Below, piece by piece: positions 8,991 through 17,366 of a stretch of 64,000 nt of DNA. Source of the stretch: Exiguobacterium antarcticum DSM 14480 (lineage in GTDB: Bacteria; Bacillota; Bacilli; Exiguobacteriales; Exiguobacteriaceae); the NCBI RefSeq assembly GCF_000685865.1, contig NZ_JMKS01000003.1, positions 1,679,001-1,743,000 of the forward strand, written 5' to 3'. The notes beneath the pieces were generated by a model. The model did not search any database, had not been told where the DNA came from, and saw only the letters and a list, made by a program, of their open reading frames with translations. The position numbers and the translations under genes are program-made. Position 1 is the first letter of the stretch, and the number at the start of each line of letters is the position of its first letter.

Positions 8991-9413
8991 GTGAAACCAG
9001 TACGTTATCCGGTCCGCCTGCGACAAGTGACATCGATTCAGGATGACGCGATGCGGGAGTCCGTTGAATTAGAAGCAGACGGGACCTTGTTTGAAACAAA
9101 AGACGGGTTTGCTCTGAAGTTCATCCAAGAAGATGAACAACCGATTGATACAACCATCAAATGGTCACACGATCAGGTCGCCTTGAACCGGAAAGGTCCG
9201 GTCTCGATGCACCATGTCTTCATTTTAGGTCAGAAGACAAAAAGTGGTTATGAGAGCCAGTTTGGTCAGATGGTGATGGAGACGGACACAGCCACGATTG
9301 AAATGACAGAACAACGTATGCAATTCCAGTACGGTTTGATGATGAATCATCAGCCGGTCGGTCTGTATACGATTGAATTAACTTGGGAACGGAGTGAAAC
9401 AGATGGCATTTGA
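8991..9413 (+). CDS. DUF1934 protein (YwiB-like)
   Basis: A 140-residue protein resembling the DUF1934/YwiB family, a calycin-like beta-barrel of unknown function in Firmicutes. The body reads as alternating beta strands, with the family-like pieces RMQFQYGLMMN and GLYTIELTWE. The start was placed at GTG 8991, preceded by GATGAGGTGAT; longer in-frame versions would run back into the dispersed repeat at 8761-8915 and look unreal. It overlaps the next gene by 11 bases, so the two are cotranscribed. In Bacillus ywiB neighbours argS and rpoE, which are not seen here, so the context is different. No function is assigned. Confidence 0.7.
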   Translation: MKPVRYPVRLRQVTSIQDDAMRESVELEADGTLFETKDGFALKFIQEDEQPIDTTIKWSHDQVALNRKGPVSMHHVFILGQKTKSGYESQFGQMVMETDTATIEMTEQRMQFQYGLMMNHQPVGLYTIELTWERSETDGI

Positions 9414-9822
9414 ACAAACAGTAAAAGAGATGGAACAGATGCTCGAAGAAGATTGGTTCGAGTGGCTCGAGAATGATGAGCCGAAATACAATGAGTGGCG
9501 CGATCAGCTTGAGGCGCTCGCAGAACAGGTCATGACGGAATACAATTCGAAGGTCGATTCCGATGCGATTGATTCGTTATTATTGATCAACGAAGATTTA
9601 CCGGTCTTGTACGGAGAAGATACGGTCATGCTCTACACAGCGTTACTTCATGCACGCAAGGAAGATGATTCGGTCTATGAACGTTACTTGACGATTTTAG
9701 GGGCGTTTTCGGAAGAAAATCATCCGGCTTTACGTGAAGTCGAACAGGCTGTCGCGAAAAAAGACTATAAAACAGCGTATGCGCGTGCCGTTAAATTACC
9801 GCAATCGCTTGGATTAGAATAA
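9403..9822 (+). CDS. Conserved hypothetical acidic protein
   Basis: A 139-residue, strongly acidic, helix-rich soluble protein that I do not recognise. It begins MAFEQTVKEMEQMLEED and has many Glu/Asp and Trp residues in the first 40 positions (DWFEWLENDEPKYNEWRD). There is no signal peptide or membrane segment. The start ATG 9403 lies after GGAGTGAAACAG. Translation is coupled to the DUF1934 gene by an 11-base overlap, and a terminator follows 10 bases after the stop, so the pair form a closed two-gene unit. Confidence 0.7.
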   Translation: MAFEQTVKEMEQMLEEDWFEWLENDEPKYNEWRDQLEALAEQVMTEYNSKVDSDAIDSLLLINEDLPVLYGEDTVMLYTALLHARKEDDSVYERYLTILGAFSEENHPALREVEQAVAKKDYKTAYARAVKLPQSLGLE

Positions 9823-9831
9823 GTATCTGCT

Positions 9832-9877
9832 GCAGCAGTTCCATTCAAAGGATATTTGAAGGGGACTGCTTTTTTTG
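9832..9877 (+). terminator. Intrinsic terminator
   Basis: AGCAGTTCC pairs imperfectly with GGGGACTGCT, with inner CAAA/TTTG pairing, followed by TTTTTTT. Confidence 0.8.
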
Positions 9878-10055
9878 TGATTTTCTACACCAGGAGGCAG
9901 GCGTATGAGAACCTTTGCAGGATCATTTGAATGAGGCATCCAAATCCTATTATCTGACGAAAATATGGTTTGGTGATCAAACATAATCTGGTCTAAGACC
10001 TTTAAAAAGCGGGCAAAGGATAAAGAGAAACTGTTTTAGAGATGGAGGAAATCAT

Positions 10056-11099
10056 ATGAAAGTCGTTCAAGTCAACGGATACGGCGGTGTCGAGCAACTC
10101 GAAGTCGTCGAACGTCCAGTACCGACACCACGCGCTGGGGAAGTCCTGGTCGAAGTCAAAGCATGCGGCATCAACAATACGGAAATCTGGATGCGGGAAG
10201 GGGCCTACGGAACGGATGCCCAATCCGGCTGGAAACCGGAAGGCGTTCAGTTTCCCCGTGTCCCGGGTTCTGACATCAGTGGACGGATCGTACAGATCGG
10301 CAGCGGGGTCGATGAAGCACGCAACGGTCAAGACGTCGTCCTGTTCCCGTTCACGTCAAGTGGACAAGAGGGAACGGAACATATCAGTGAGGACATGTCG
10401 TTCATCGGATCAGAATATGACGGGGGATATGCCGAGTATGTCGTTTGGCCGGCAGAACTTTGTTATGCGATGCCGCTTGCGGATTATACGAAAAGTGCTG
10501 TTTTTTCCGTCAGTGGATTAACGGCGTGGCATATGAACGAACAGGTGCAGCTGCAACCAGGCCAAACGGTTCTTGTGACAGGCGCTAGTGGAGGTGTCGG
10601 GTCACTGAACGTCCAGATTGCGTCCCGTGTCTTCGGAGCAACGGTCATTGCATTGGTCAGAGACTTGAAGACGGAAGAGGCACTCAAACGTCTTGGAGCG
10701 ACACATGTCTTGTCGTACCGCTCGGCACAATTGGCGGACGACATCGTTGCCGTTAACGGCGGACCGATTGACGCCGTTCTTGATGTCGTCGGGGACCCCT
10801 TATTTAAAACCGCACTCACGGTCCTGAAAAATGGCGGGAAGTTCTGTATTTCTGGTTCTGCCGGCGGACAACAGACGAATCTTGATTTTCGGACATTGTA
10901 CTTAAAGCATTTGACATTTTACGGTTCTGTTCTTGGAACGCGTGCTGAATTCGCACGGATGCTTGACGCGATTGCGACCGGCAAACTGGAACCGGTCATT
11001 GATCGGACGTTCCCGCTTGAAGAAGCAGCGGCAGCCCAGTCCTACTTTAAAGAAACAGGCAAGCTCGGGAAAATCGTATTAATACCGAATCAAAATTAG
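10056..11099 (+). CDS. Medium-chain dehydrogenase/reductase, quinone-reductase-like
   Basis: A 347-residue MDR-superfamily oxidoreductase. The N-terminal GroES-like half has PGSDISGRI in place of the zinc-enzyme GHE motif, so it is probably zinc-independent. The Rossmann half carries VTGASGGVGSLNVQIA for NAD(P)H. The C-terminus shows the usual KTALTVLKNGGKFCISGSAGG and GKIVLIP pieces. It would reduce quinones or activated double bonds with NADPH; the substrate is unknown. ATG 10056 follows GGAGGAAATC. It is monocistronic, and its transcript probably ends in the dispersed repeat hairpin at 11115-11265. Confidence 0.82.
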   Translation: MKVVQVNGYGGVEQLEVVERPVPTPRAGEVLVEVKACGINNTEIWMREGAYGTDAQSGWKPEGVQFPRVPGSDISGRIVQIGSGVDEARNGQDVVLFPFTSSGQEGTEHISEDMSFIGSEYDGGYAEYVVWPAELCYAMPLADYTKSAVFSVSGLTAWHMNEQVQLQPGQTVLVTGASGGVGSLNVQIASRVFGATVIALVRDLKTEEALKRLGATHVLSYRSAQLADDIVAVNGGPIDAVLDVVGDPLFKTALTVLKNGGKFCISGSAGGQQTNLDFRTLYLKHLTFYGSVLGTRAEFARMLDAIATGKLEPVIDRTFPLEEAAAAQSYFKETGKLGKIVLIPNQN

Positions 11100-11114
11100 A
11101 AAAATCTTGATTCG

Positions 11115-11265
11115 AAAAACGTGTGTACTCACTCGACTCCTACAGGAAAAAGCACGGTTACCCGTGCTGTCAGAGGCAGGTAAGACGCGACTCCATGTCC
11201 TTTGGACAAAGGAGGCGCGGCTTGCGCCTCGCCTGAGGAAAGCGAGAGAGAACAACACGTTTTTT
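11115..11265 (+). repeat. Dispersed structured repeat, copy 2
   Basis: A 151-bp element bounded by AAAAACGTGT and ACACGTTTTT. Core on the plus strand: CGACTCCTACAGGAAAAAGC, arm AGCACGG/CCGTGCT, GTCAGAGGCA, arms CTCC/GGAG and TGTCC/GGACA, then GGCTTGCGCCTCGCCTGAG. Ends in a T run, so it can end the upstream transcript. Confidence 0.8.
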
Positions 11266-11311
11266 GTATGGCCCCCAATCTAACAGCGTGTCAGAAAAAA
11301 ACATTCAAATA

Positions 11312-11331
11312 ATGAATGAATAGCCATTCAT
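11312..11331 (+). promoter_or_regulatory. FadR-type operator
   Basis: ATGAATGAATAGCCATTCAT is a near-perfect palindrome and matches, with one mismatch, the Bacillus FadR (YsiA) box of form TGAATGA-N4-TCATTCA. It lies 54 bases before the fadF start, where it would block transcription until long-chain acyl-CoA is present. Confidence 0.8.
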
Positions 11332-11384
11332 TATATGCTATACTCATATCAAATAATGGCTTTAGGGGAAAAGGGGTTTGTTTC

Positions 11385-13517
11385 ATGGGGACATTTTTAC
11401 TGATTAACTGGATTGCCTTCCTGCTCGTCGCAGGTTATGCAGGTTATTTGTTTGTGACACTCGTCAAAAGTCGGTACGACGCGATTCGCAGGGGGAAAAA
11501 GGCAGAATGGTCGCTAACGAACAAAGAACGGCTCAACGCCGTTTTAGTAAACGTCTTTGGACAAAAGAAACTGCTCAAGGACAAGAAGAGTGGCACGATT
11601 CATGTCATGATGTTTTACGGCTTTTTACTCGTTCAATTCGGAGCGATTGATTTTATCTGGAAGGGGCTCGCAGTCGGACAACGTTTTCCGCATATTCCGC
11701 TCGGACCACTTTATCCGATCTTTACATTTTTCCAGGAAATCGTCATGCTTGTCATTTTGGTTGCGGTCGTTTGGGGATTCTACCGCCGCTATGTCGAAAA
11801 ATTGGTTCGATTAAAACGAAACTTCATGGCGGGTCTCGCCTTGATTTTCATCGGTGGTCTGATGGTCGCCGTTCTGTTCGGAAACGGATTTTTCCTAGTC
11901 TATGAAAATCATTCGACGTTTGGTGAACCGGTTGCGTCAGCCATTGCCTTTTTATTTAGCTGGGTACCACAGCAAGTGGCGTTTGGATTATTCGTTTTCT
12001 TCTGGTGGGCACACTTACTGTTCTTACTCAGCTTCATGGTCTACATTCCGCAAGGCAAACACGCCCACTTGATTGCCGGAACAGCCAACGTTTGGCTCGG
12101 ACGGACATCAAAGGTCGGACGGATCACACCGATCGATCTGTCCGTCATGGAAGAAGCAGAGGATGACGAAGCGGAATTCAGCTTTGGCGTCAATCGGATT
12201 GAAGACTTTAATCAAAAGCAACTCGTTGATCTGTATGCCTGCGTTGAATGTGGGCGTTGTACGAATATGTGTCCGGCGAGTGGAACAGGGAAGATGTTAT
12301 CACCGATGGACCTGATCGTTAAGCTACGTGATCACCTCAATATGAAGACAGCGGCAATCACACAAAAATCACCGTGGGGACCGGCGTTTGCTTTTGAAGG
12401 GTCGCAGGGGAATCAAATTGCTTCACTTGCTGCAGCAGGACAGATGGATGTCGTACCGGATTCATTGATCGGGAACGTCATCACGGAAGAAGAGATTTGG
12501 GCCTGTACGACATGCCGGAACTGTGAAGATCAATGTCCGGTCATGAACGAACACGTCGATAAAATCATCGATCTTCGTCGTCACCTCGTGATGATGGAAG
12601 GGAAGATGGACCCAGAGATGCAACGGACGATGGCAAACATCGAACGCCAAGGGAATCCATGGGGGATGAACCGGAAAGAACGTGAGAACTGGCGCAAGAC
12701 GCGGGAAGAACTTGTCGTTCCGACAGCGAAGGAAAAGAAAAAAGCCGGCGAAGCGTTTGAGTATCTGTTCTGGGTTGGAGCGATGGGCTCATACGACAGC
12801 CGCAGTCAAAAAATCGCGATGGCATTTGCCCGTATCCTAAATGAAGCCGATATCTCGTTTGCGATTCTCGGAAACGATGAGAAAAACTCAGGCGATACAC
12901 CACGCCGGATCGGAAATGAAGTCTTGTTCCAAGAACTCGCGGAAGCAAACATCAAATCGTTTGAGAAATATGACGTCAAGAAAATCGTCACGATTGATCC
13001 GCATGCCTATAACACGTTCAAAAATGAATACCCGGACTTCGGGCTGAGTCCGGATGTCGAAGTCTATCACCATACGGAACTGCTTGCCCGGTTGATTGAC
13101 GACCAACGGATCAAACCGACGCATGAAGTCAAGGAACGCGTTGTCTATCATGATTCGTGTTACCTCGGTCGTTACAACGACATCTATGACGCACCACGTT
13201 ATATCTTAGAAAAGATTCCAGGCATCACGCTTGTCGAAACGGAACGCAACCGCGAAAAAGGAATGTGTTGTGGAGCGGGTGGCGGTATGATGTGGCAGGA
13301 GGAAAAAGTCGGGGCACGCGTCAATGTCGCCCGGACCGAGCAGTTGTTGACGGTCCAGCCATCCGTCATCGGATCGGCTTGTCCGTACTGTCTGACGATG
13401 CTCAGCGACGGGACGAAGGCGAAAGAGGTCGACGAGCAAGTTGCGACATATGATGTCGTCGAACTGCTCGAACGGTCAATCGTCGGAACACCCGTGAAGG
13501 AAGCGGTAACAAACTGA
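11385..13517 (+). CDS. fadF: FadF-type membrane Fe-S oxidoreductase
   Basis: A 710-residue protein like Bacillus FadF (YwjF), thought to pass electrons from acyl-CoA dehydrogenase or electron-transfer flavoprotein to the membrane during fatty-acid oxidation. The N-terminal third has several membrane segments (NarI/cytochrome-b-like). Two 4Fe-4S ferredoxin motifs follow: CVECGRCTNMCP near residue 286 and CTTCRNCEDQCP near 374. The C-terminal half has two CCG domains, around residues 590 and 626, with CCGAGGGMMW. The start ATG 11385 was chosen because AAGGGG precedes it; an earlier in-frame ATG overlaps the operator. The FadR-type box upstream supports the assignment. No other fad genes are adjacent. 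Confidence 0.87.
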   Translation: MGTFLLINWIAFLLVAGYAGYLFVTLVKSRYDAIRRGKKAEWSLTNKERLNAVLVNVFGQKKLLKDKKSGTIHVMMFYGFLLVQFGAIDFIWKGLAVGQRFPHIPLGPLYPIFTFFQEIVMLVILVAVVWGFYRRYVEKLVRLKRNFMAGLALIFIGGLMVAVLFGNGFFLVYENHSTFGEPVASAIAFLFSWVPQQVAFGLFVFFWWAHLLFLLSFMVYIPQGKHAHLIAGTANVWLGRTSKVGRITPIDLSVMEEAEDDEAEFSFGVNRIEDFNQKQLVDLYACVECGRCTNMCPASGTGKMLSPMDLIVKLRDHLNMKTAAITQKSPWGPAFAFEGSQGNQIASLAAAGQMDVVPDSLIGNVITEEEIWACTTCRNCEDQCPVMNEHVDKIIDLRRHLVMMEGKMDPEMQRTMANIERQGNPWGMNRKERENWRKTREELVVPTAKEKKKAGEAFEYLFWVGAMGSYDSRSQKIAMAFARILNEADISFAILGNDEKNSGDTPRRIGNEVLFQELAEANIKSFEKYDVKKIVTIDPHAYNTFKNEYPDFGLSPDVEVYHHTELLARLIDDQRIKPTHEVKERVVYHDSCYLGRYNDIYDAPRYILEKIPGITLVETERNREKGMCCGAGGGMMWQEEKVGARVNVARTEQLLTVQPSVIGSACPYCLTMLSDGTKAKEVDEQVATYDVVELLERSIVGTPVKEAVTN

Positions 13518-13543
13518 GTTTAGAAAACAGTCGGAAAAAACGG

Positions 13544-13576
13544 AACGTCTCCTCTGATAAAGAGGGGGCGTTTTTT
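13544..13576 (+). terminator. Intrinsic terminator of fadF
   Basis: AACGTCTCCTCT pairs with AGAGGGGGCGTT, followed by a T run. Confidence 0.85.
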
Positions 13577-13676
13577 GAAGGTACCTAATAAGCATAACGT
13601 TGTTCTGTACGGTTTAACCGTGGTATGATAAAAATATTATCTAATGGAGTGGGAGGTGAGGATCCTTGGGAAGGCG

Positions 13677-14054
13677 TTGCTTAAAATCGGTCAGGTCGCG
13701 GAGGCCACCGGCTTATCAAAACGGACGATCGACTACTATACATCGCTCGGTTTATTAACAACAGAGCGGACAGCATCCGGCTATCGTTTGTATACGGAAG
13801 ATGTCATTCAGCATATCCAAAAGATTGAGTATTTAAAAACACAACGGCTGTCCCTGCAAGAGATTCTTACTTTCTTCACCGAGCGTGAAGTCAAAACGGG
13901 TGACGCGATTTATCAGGAAGTACAGCAGCTTCAAGAAACGGTCAATGGACTCGAACAACGTTTGATGGAATCAACAGATTACGAAAAACAAGAGATTCGC
14001 CTGGAATTGTCTCGGCGTCTGACGTTGATCGCTTCCTTGATTGCACAGCTGTAA
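13677..14054 (+). CDS. MerR-family transcriptional regulator
   Basis: About 125 residues. The N-terminal winged helix-turn-helix (LLKIGQVAEATGLSKRTIDYY, GYRLYTEDVI) is typical of MerR. A long dimerisation helix follows (QQLQETVNGLEQRLMES). There are no clustered Cys residues, so it does not look like a metal sensor. The start is uncertain: I prefer TTG 13677, because a perfect GGAGGTGA lies 17 bases upstream and the spacer can fold into CCTT-GGG-AAGG; ATG 13644 is in frame but lies within a few bases of the likely transcription start and has no ribosome site. Promoter -10 TATGAT is at 13624. It is followed closely by a CBS-domain membrane protein that it may control. Confidence 0.75.
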   Translation: MLKIGQVAEATGLSKRTIDYYTSLGLLTTERTASGYRLYTEDVIQHIQKIEYLKTQRLSLQEILTFFTEREVKTGDAIYQEVQQLQETVNGLEQRLMESTDYEKQEIRLELSRRLTLIASLIAQL

Positions 14055-14063
14055 CTAAAAAAT

Positions 14064-14091
14064 GGAGGTGACCCCTGTTTAGGGGATTTTG
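14064..14091 (+). promoter_or_regulatory. Hairpin-spaced ribosome binding site
   Basis: GGAGGTGA (14064-14071) is separated from the TTG start (14089) by 17 bases. That is too far for normal initiation, but the spacer contains CCCC-TGTTTA-GGGG, whose folding would bring the two together. The same arrangement with the same 17-base distance occurs before the MerR gene. Confidence 0.5.
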
Positions 14092-15402
14092 GATACTATA
14101 TTATTTATCAATTTATTTTTAGTGGTGTTACTGATTGTGTTGACTGCGTTTTTCGTCGGATCGGAGTTTGCCGTCGTCAAAGTACGGATGTCGCGCCTCG
14201 ATCAAATGATTCAAGAGGGAAATAAAAGTGCCATCTTAGCAAAAAAGATTGCCGGAGACTTGGACTACTACTTGTCAGCCTGTCAGCTCGGAATTACCGT
14301 GACGGCACTTGGACTCGGGGCACTCGGTGAACCGACCGTCGAAAAAATCCTGCACCCTGTGTTTGATGAGTTCGGGATTTCAGCATCTGTTTCGACACTC
14401 TTGTCGTTTGGGATCGCCTTTATTTCCGTGACGTTCCTACACGTCGTCATCGGGGAACTGGCACCGAAGACACTTGCGATTCAGTATGCGGAAAAAATGA
14501 CGTTGTTATTTGCCCGTCCCTTGTATATTTTCGGGAAAATCATGTATCCGTTCATTTGGTTACTCAACGGTTCCGCTCGATTATTCCTTGGATTATTTGG
14601 AGTCAAACCAGCTGGACACGAACAAGCCCACTCAGAAGATGAGTTGAAAATCATCATGGCACAAAGTTTCCAAAGTGGTGAGATCAATCAAACGGAACTG
14701 GCGCTCATGCAAAACGTGTTTGCGTTTGACGAACATGTCGTCAAAGATTTGATGGTCCCGCGGATGCGGATGGCAACGATTTCCGAACGTTTGTCGAAAG
14801 ATGAATTGATGGAGATTTTCATGGACAATCCGTTTACGCGATACCCGGTCACGGAAGAAAATGATAAAGACCGGATTCTTGGTTACATCAACGTCAAAGA
14901 GATGTTGACAGATTTCGCCAACGGTAACGATCGTCCGGTTACGTATTACGTGAAAGATTTGCCGGTCGTCTCGGAAGTCACATCACTTCAAGATACGTTG
15001 CGGAAGATGAAAAAAACACGGTCACATATCGTACTTGTCGTTGACGAATATGGTGGAACAGCCGGAATCGTCGCAATGGAAGATTTACTTGAAGAAATCG
15101 TCGGTGAGATCCGTGACGAGTTTGATACGGATGAAGTCGAAGAAATCCAAGAGTTGCCGAACAATGAATATTTGGTTGCCGGAACGGTATTGCTCGAAGA
15201 TCTTGAAGCCCGGTTCGGTTTGACGTTTACGAACGATGAAGACGTCGATACGATCGGTGGTTGGATCCAAATGCATAATATCGATCTTCAACCAGGCGAA
15301 CACATTGATACGGAAGCTTTTTCTGTTGAAGTAATGGAAATGGAAAACTATCAAATCAATCAGATCAAATTGTGGTTACATCCGCTCGAACGAGCAGAAT
15401 GA
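14089..15402 (+). CDS. Hemolysin-family CNNM/CorC-type membrane protein
   Basis: A 437-residue protein with an N-terminal CNNM transmembrane domain (DUF21; first segment INLFLVVLLIVLTAFFVGSE), then a CBS-domain pair, with MVPRMRMATI at its start and VVDEYGGTAGIVAMEDLLEE in the second CBS domain. It ends in a CorC_HlyC domain (LVAGTVLLEDLEARFG). Relatives include Bacillus MpfA/YhdP and related proteins linked to magnesium export; the name hemolysin is historical. The start is TTG 14089, with the unusual hairpin-spaced ribosome site. It lies 34 bases after the MerR gene, and a terminator follows directly. Confidence 0.88.
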   Translation: MDTILFINLFLVVLLIVLTAFFVGSEFAVVKVRMSRLDQMIQEGNKSAILAKKIAGDLDYYLSACQLGITVTALGLGALGEPTVEKILHPVFDEFGISASVSTLLSFGIAFISVTFLHVVIGELAPKTLAIQYAEKMTLLFARPLYIFGKIMYPFIWLLNGSARLFLGLFGVKPAGHEQAHSEDELKIIMAQSFQSGEINQTELALMQNVFAFDEHVVKDLMVPRMRMATISERLSKDELMEIFMDNPFTRYPVTEENDKDRILGYINVKEMLTDFANGNDRPVTYYVKDLPVVSEVTSLQDTLRKMKKTRSHIVLVVDEYGGTAGIVAMEDLLEEIVGEIRDEFDTDEVEEIQELPNNEYLVAGTVLLEDLEARFGLTFTNDEDVDTIGGWIQMHNIDLQPGEHIDTEAFSVEVMEMENYQINQIKLWLHPLERAE

Positions 15403-15405
15403 TCA

Positions 15406-15443
15406 AAAACGTCTTTCGTCTTATGCGAAAGGCGTTTTTTTTT
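15406..15443 (+). terminator. Intrinsic terminator
   Basis: AACGTCTTTCG pairs with CGAAAGGCGTT around TCTTATG, followed by nine T bases. Confidence 0.9.
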
Positions 15444-15577
15444 GTATAAAACATCAGTTGAAAACTAAAAAACGATCAGAGTGTGCAAAGAATCAAAACA
15501 GGAGTAGGGAAATGGAAGGGTGAGCGGGAAAGAGTAAAGAGACAAAAGATGTTTTTAGACGAGAAGGGAGAAGTCCA

Positions 15578-17263
15578 GTGCTTGAGCAAATCCCGTTTTT
15601 ACTGAGCCGGTTAGGTATGTTAGCCTTATTGGCCTTTTTATTGTCCCAGTGGCGAACGTCACGCCACCTGTTCCAAACATCTTCACGGCGTGCCCATCGT
15701 CTGATTTTATTGAGTTTGTTTGTCCTATCCGGTATTTTGATGAACTATGCAGGCATCGGCATTTCAGCCGATCAAACGATTGACCCGTTACTCGGCTTAG
15801 CCGTCTCACCGGATCAGTGGATCGTCGATACGCGGTTGACGATCGTCGTCACGAGTGGTCTGCTTGGCGGTCCGGTCATCGGTGGTTTGACGGGACTGCT
15901 TGTTGGGTTTCACCGCTTTTGGCTCGGTTCGTTCGGCGCAGAGTCCGGTTGGATCATCGCCATCGGCACAGGACTGTTAAGTGGATTGTACAGCCGTCAG
16001 TGGCGGGTCAAGGATGGTTATTCCTTGTTGCAACCGATTGGAATCGTCTTGTGTGCCGTCCTGCTTGATATTGGAGTGGCCTTGATACTTGCGACGAATC
16101 AAGCCCTTGTGTTGGAGCTGACGCGTCAAGCGATCTTTCCGATGCTTGTTGCCAATGTGGTCGGAGTCAGTGTCTTCATCGCGATCTTACGGACACAGTT
16201 ACGACTGGAGCAAGAATTATTTATTCGCGAATCGGCCCGTTCCTATCGATTACTAGACGCAATCCGTCCATTGCGTAAAAACGGAATGACGGTTGATGTC
16301 GCCCGGCAGATCGGAGCGACGATTCTGACGGAAACGAAAATCAATCGTGTCGTCTTGCTTGGAGCGGAAGGGATTCTAGCCGATGTCCGGACTGGACAGG
16401 ATACAGCGGATTTATTTCAGCATCAGACCATCCTCGACTGGGTCGAGGATGGACAAATCTATCGGTCAGAAGACAAGTTGACCCATCAAGTCGTATCGTT
16501 TCATCCATTACACATCGAAGGGAAAAAAGCCGGTATCGTCTGCTGGTTTCCGGCCGATTTATTTGACGATACGATGGAGCGGACGATGGAACAGTTGGTT
16601 GACTTACTTGCCCGCGAACTGATCACCTATCAAGAGGAACAATTGGCACAGTTTCCGAGTGCGACGATCAAGCCGATCCTCAGTACGAACTACCTCCTTG
16701 GAATCATCGATGAGATTCATCAGACGGCTGATCCCGGTACACCGGTCAAACATCAACTGGGAGCGCTTCGCCAACTATTGATGACGGCCCGACGCCTCGA
16801 TGCCTATCCCTTACGAGAAGAGCTGCTGACGCTCAAATCGTATCTCTCCTTGGAAGGAATTCGGCGTCATCATCCATTGACACCTGCGGCCGTCACGATT
16901 GATTTGGATATCGAGACGGCCGTCGAGGAACATTTCGTGTTCCCGTTGTTTGTGACGCAACTGGTCGATAATGCGTTACGGCACGCCTTTCCACAAAGTG
17001 GTCCGCATCATCGGATCGATGTCCGGGCCTTTCAACAGGGATTGCATTGGGTGGTAGAAGTCTCGGACAATGGGACCGGGATGCCACTTGAATTTTTGAA
17101 GCGATGGGAGCAGGACAAACGGACGGAAACAAGCAACTTATTTTTGTTGCGGCGGGCACTGCATCGGCGTTATGGAACTGCGGCACGCTGTACGATTCAT
17201 TCACGACCGGGTAACGGGACACGGCTAGAGATATTCCTTCCCGTCACCACCGATTGGTCCTGA
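15578..17263 (+). CDS. LytS-like sensor with degenerate phosphoacceptor site
   Basis: A 561-residue membrane sensor. Residues 1-215 form a 5TM-5TMR_LYT type membrane domain (GGPVIGGLTGLLVGFHRF). A GAF-like section follows, then a LytS-type kinase region. In the family the His lies in NPHFLFN; here the aligned stretch is KPILSTN, with Ile367 in place of His. The helper segment LREELLTLKSYLSLEGIR and the ATP-binding boxes LVDNALRH and VSDNGTGMP are intact. No LytR/LytT response regulator is adjacent, as there usually is. It may therefore bind ATP without autophosphorylating. GTG start at 15578 with GAAGGGAG upstream; monocistronic with its own terminator. Confidence 0.78.
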   Translation: MLEQIPFLLSRLGMLALLAFLLSQWRTSRHLFQTSSRRAHRLILLSLFVLSGILMNYAGIGISADQTIDPLLGLAVSPDQWIVDTRLTIVVTSGLLGGPVIGGLTGLLVGFHRFWLGSFGAESGWIIAIGTGLLSGLYSRQWRVKDGYSLLQPIGIVLCAVLLDIGVALILATNQALVLELTRQAIFPMLVANVVGVSVFIAILRTQLRLEQELFIRESARSYRLLDAIRPLRKNGMTVDVARQIGATILTETKINRVVLLGAEGILADVRTGQDTADLFQHQTILDWVEDGQIYRSEDKLTHQVVSFHPLHIEGKKAGIVCWFPADLFDDTMERTMEQLVDLLARELITYQEEQLAQFPSATIKPILSTNYLLGIIDEIHQTADPGTPVKHQLGALRQLLMTARRLDAYPLREELLTLKSYLSLEGIRRHHPLTPAAVTIDLDIETAVEEHFVFPLFVTQLVDNALRHAFPQSGPHHRIDVRAFQQGLHWVVEVSDNGTGMPLEFLKRWEQDKRTETSNLFLLRRALHRRYGTAARCTIHSRPGNGTRLEIFLPVTTDWS

Positions 17264-17309
17264 CAATCATTTGATTCTGCCCGGTAGAATCGAATGATTG
17301 TTTTTTTTT
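17263..17309 (+). terminator. Intrinsic terminator
   Basis: ACAATCATTTGATTCT pairs with AGAATCGAATGATTGT and is followed by nine T bases. Confidence 0.9.
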
Positions 17310-17366
17310 AGCCGATCCTGGGTAAAAATGAAAGCAAGAGTAGATTGACACAGGAGGATAAAACGC

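Noticed and set aside
13644-13676. ATG 13644 as the MerR gene start
   Set aside because: It lies about 15 bases after the -10 element and has no ribosome site; the consensus GGAGGTGA is downstream of it.
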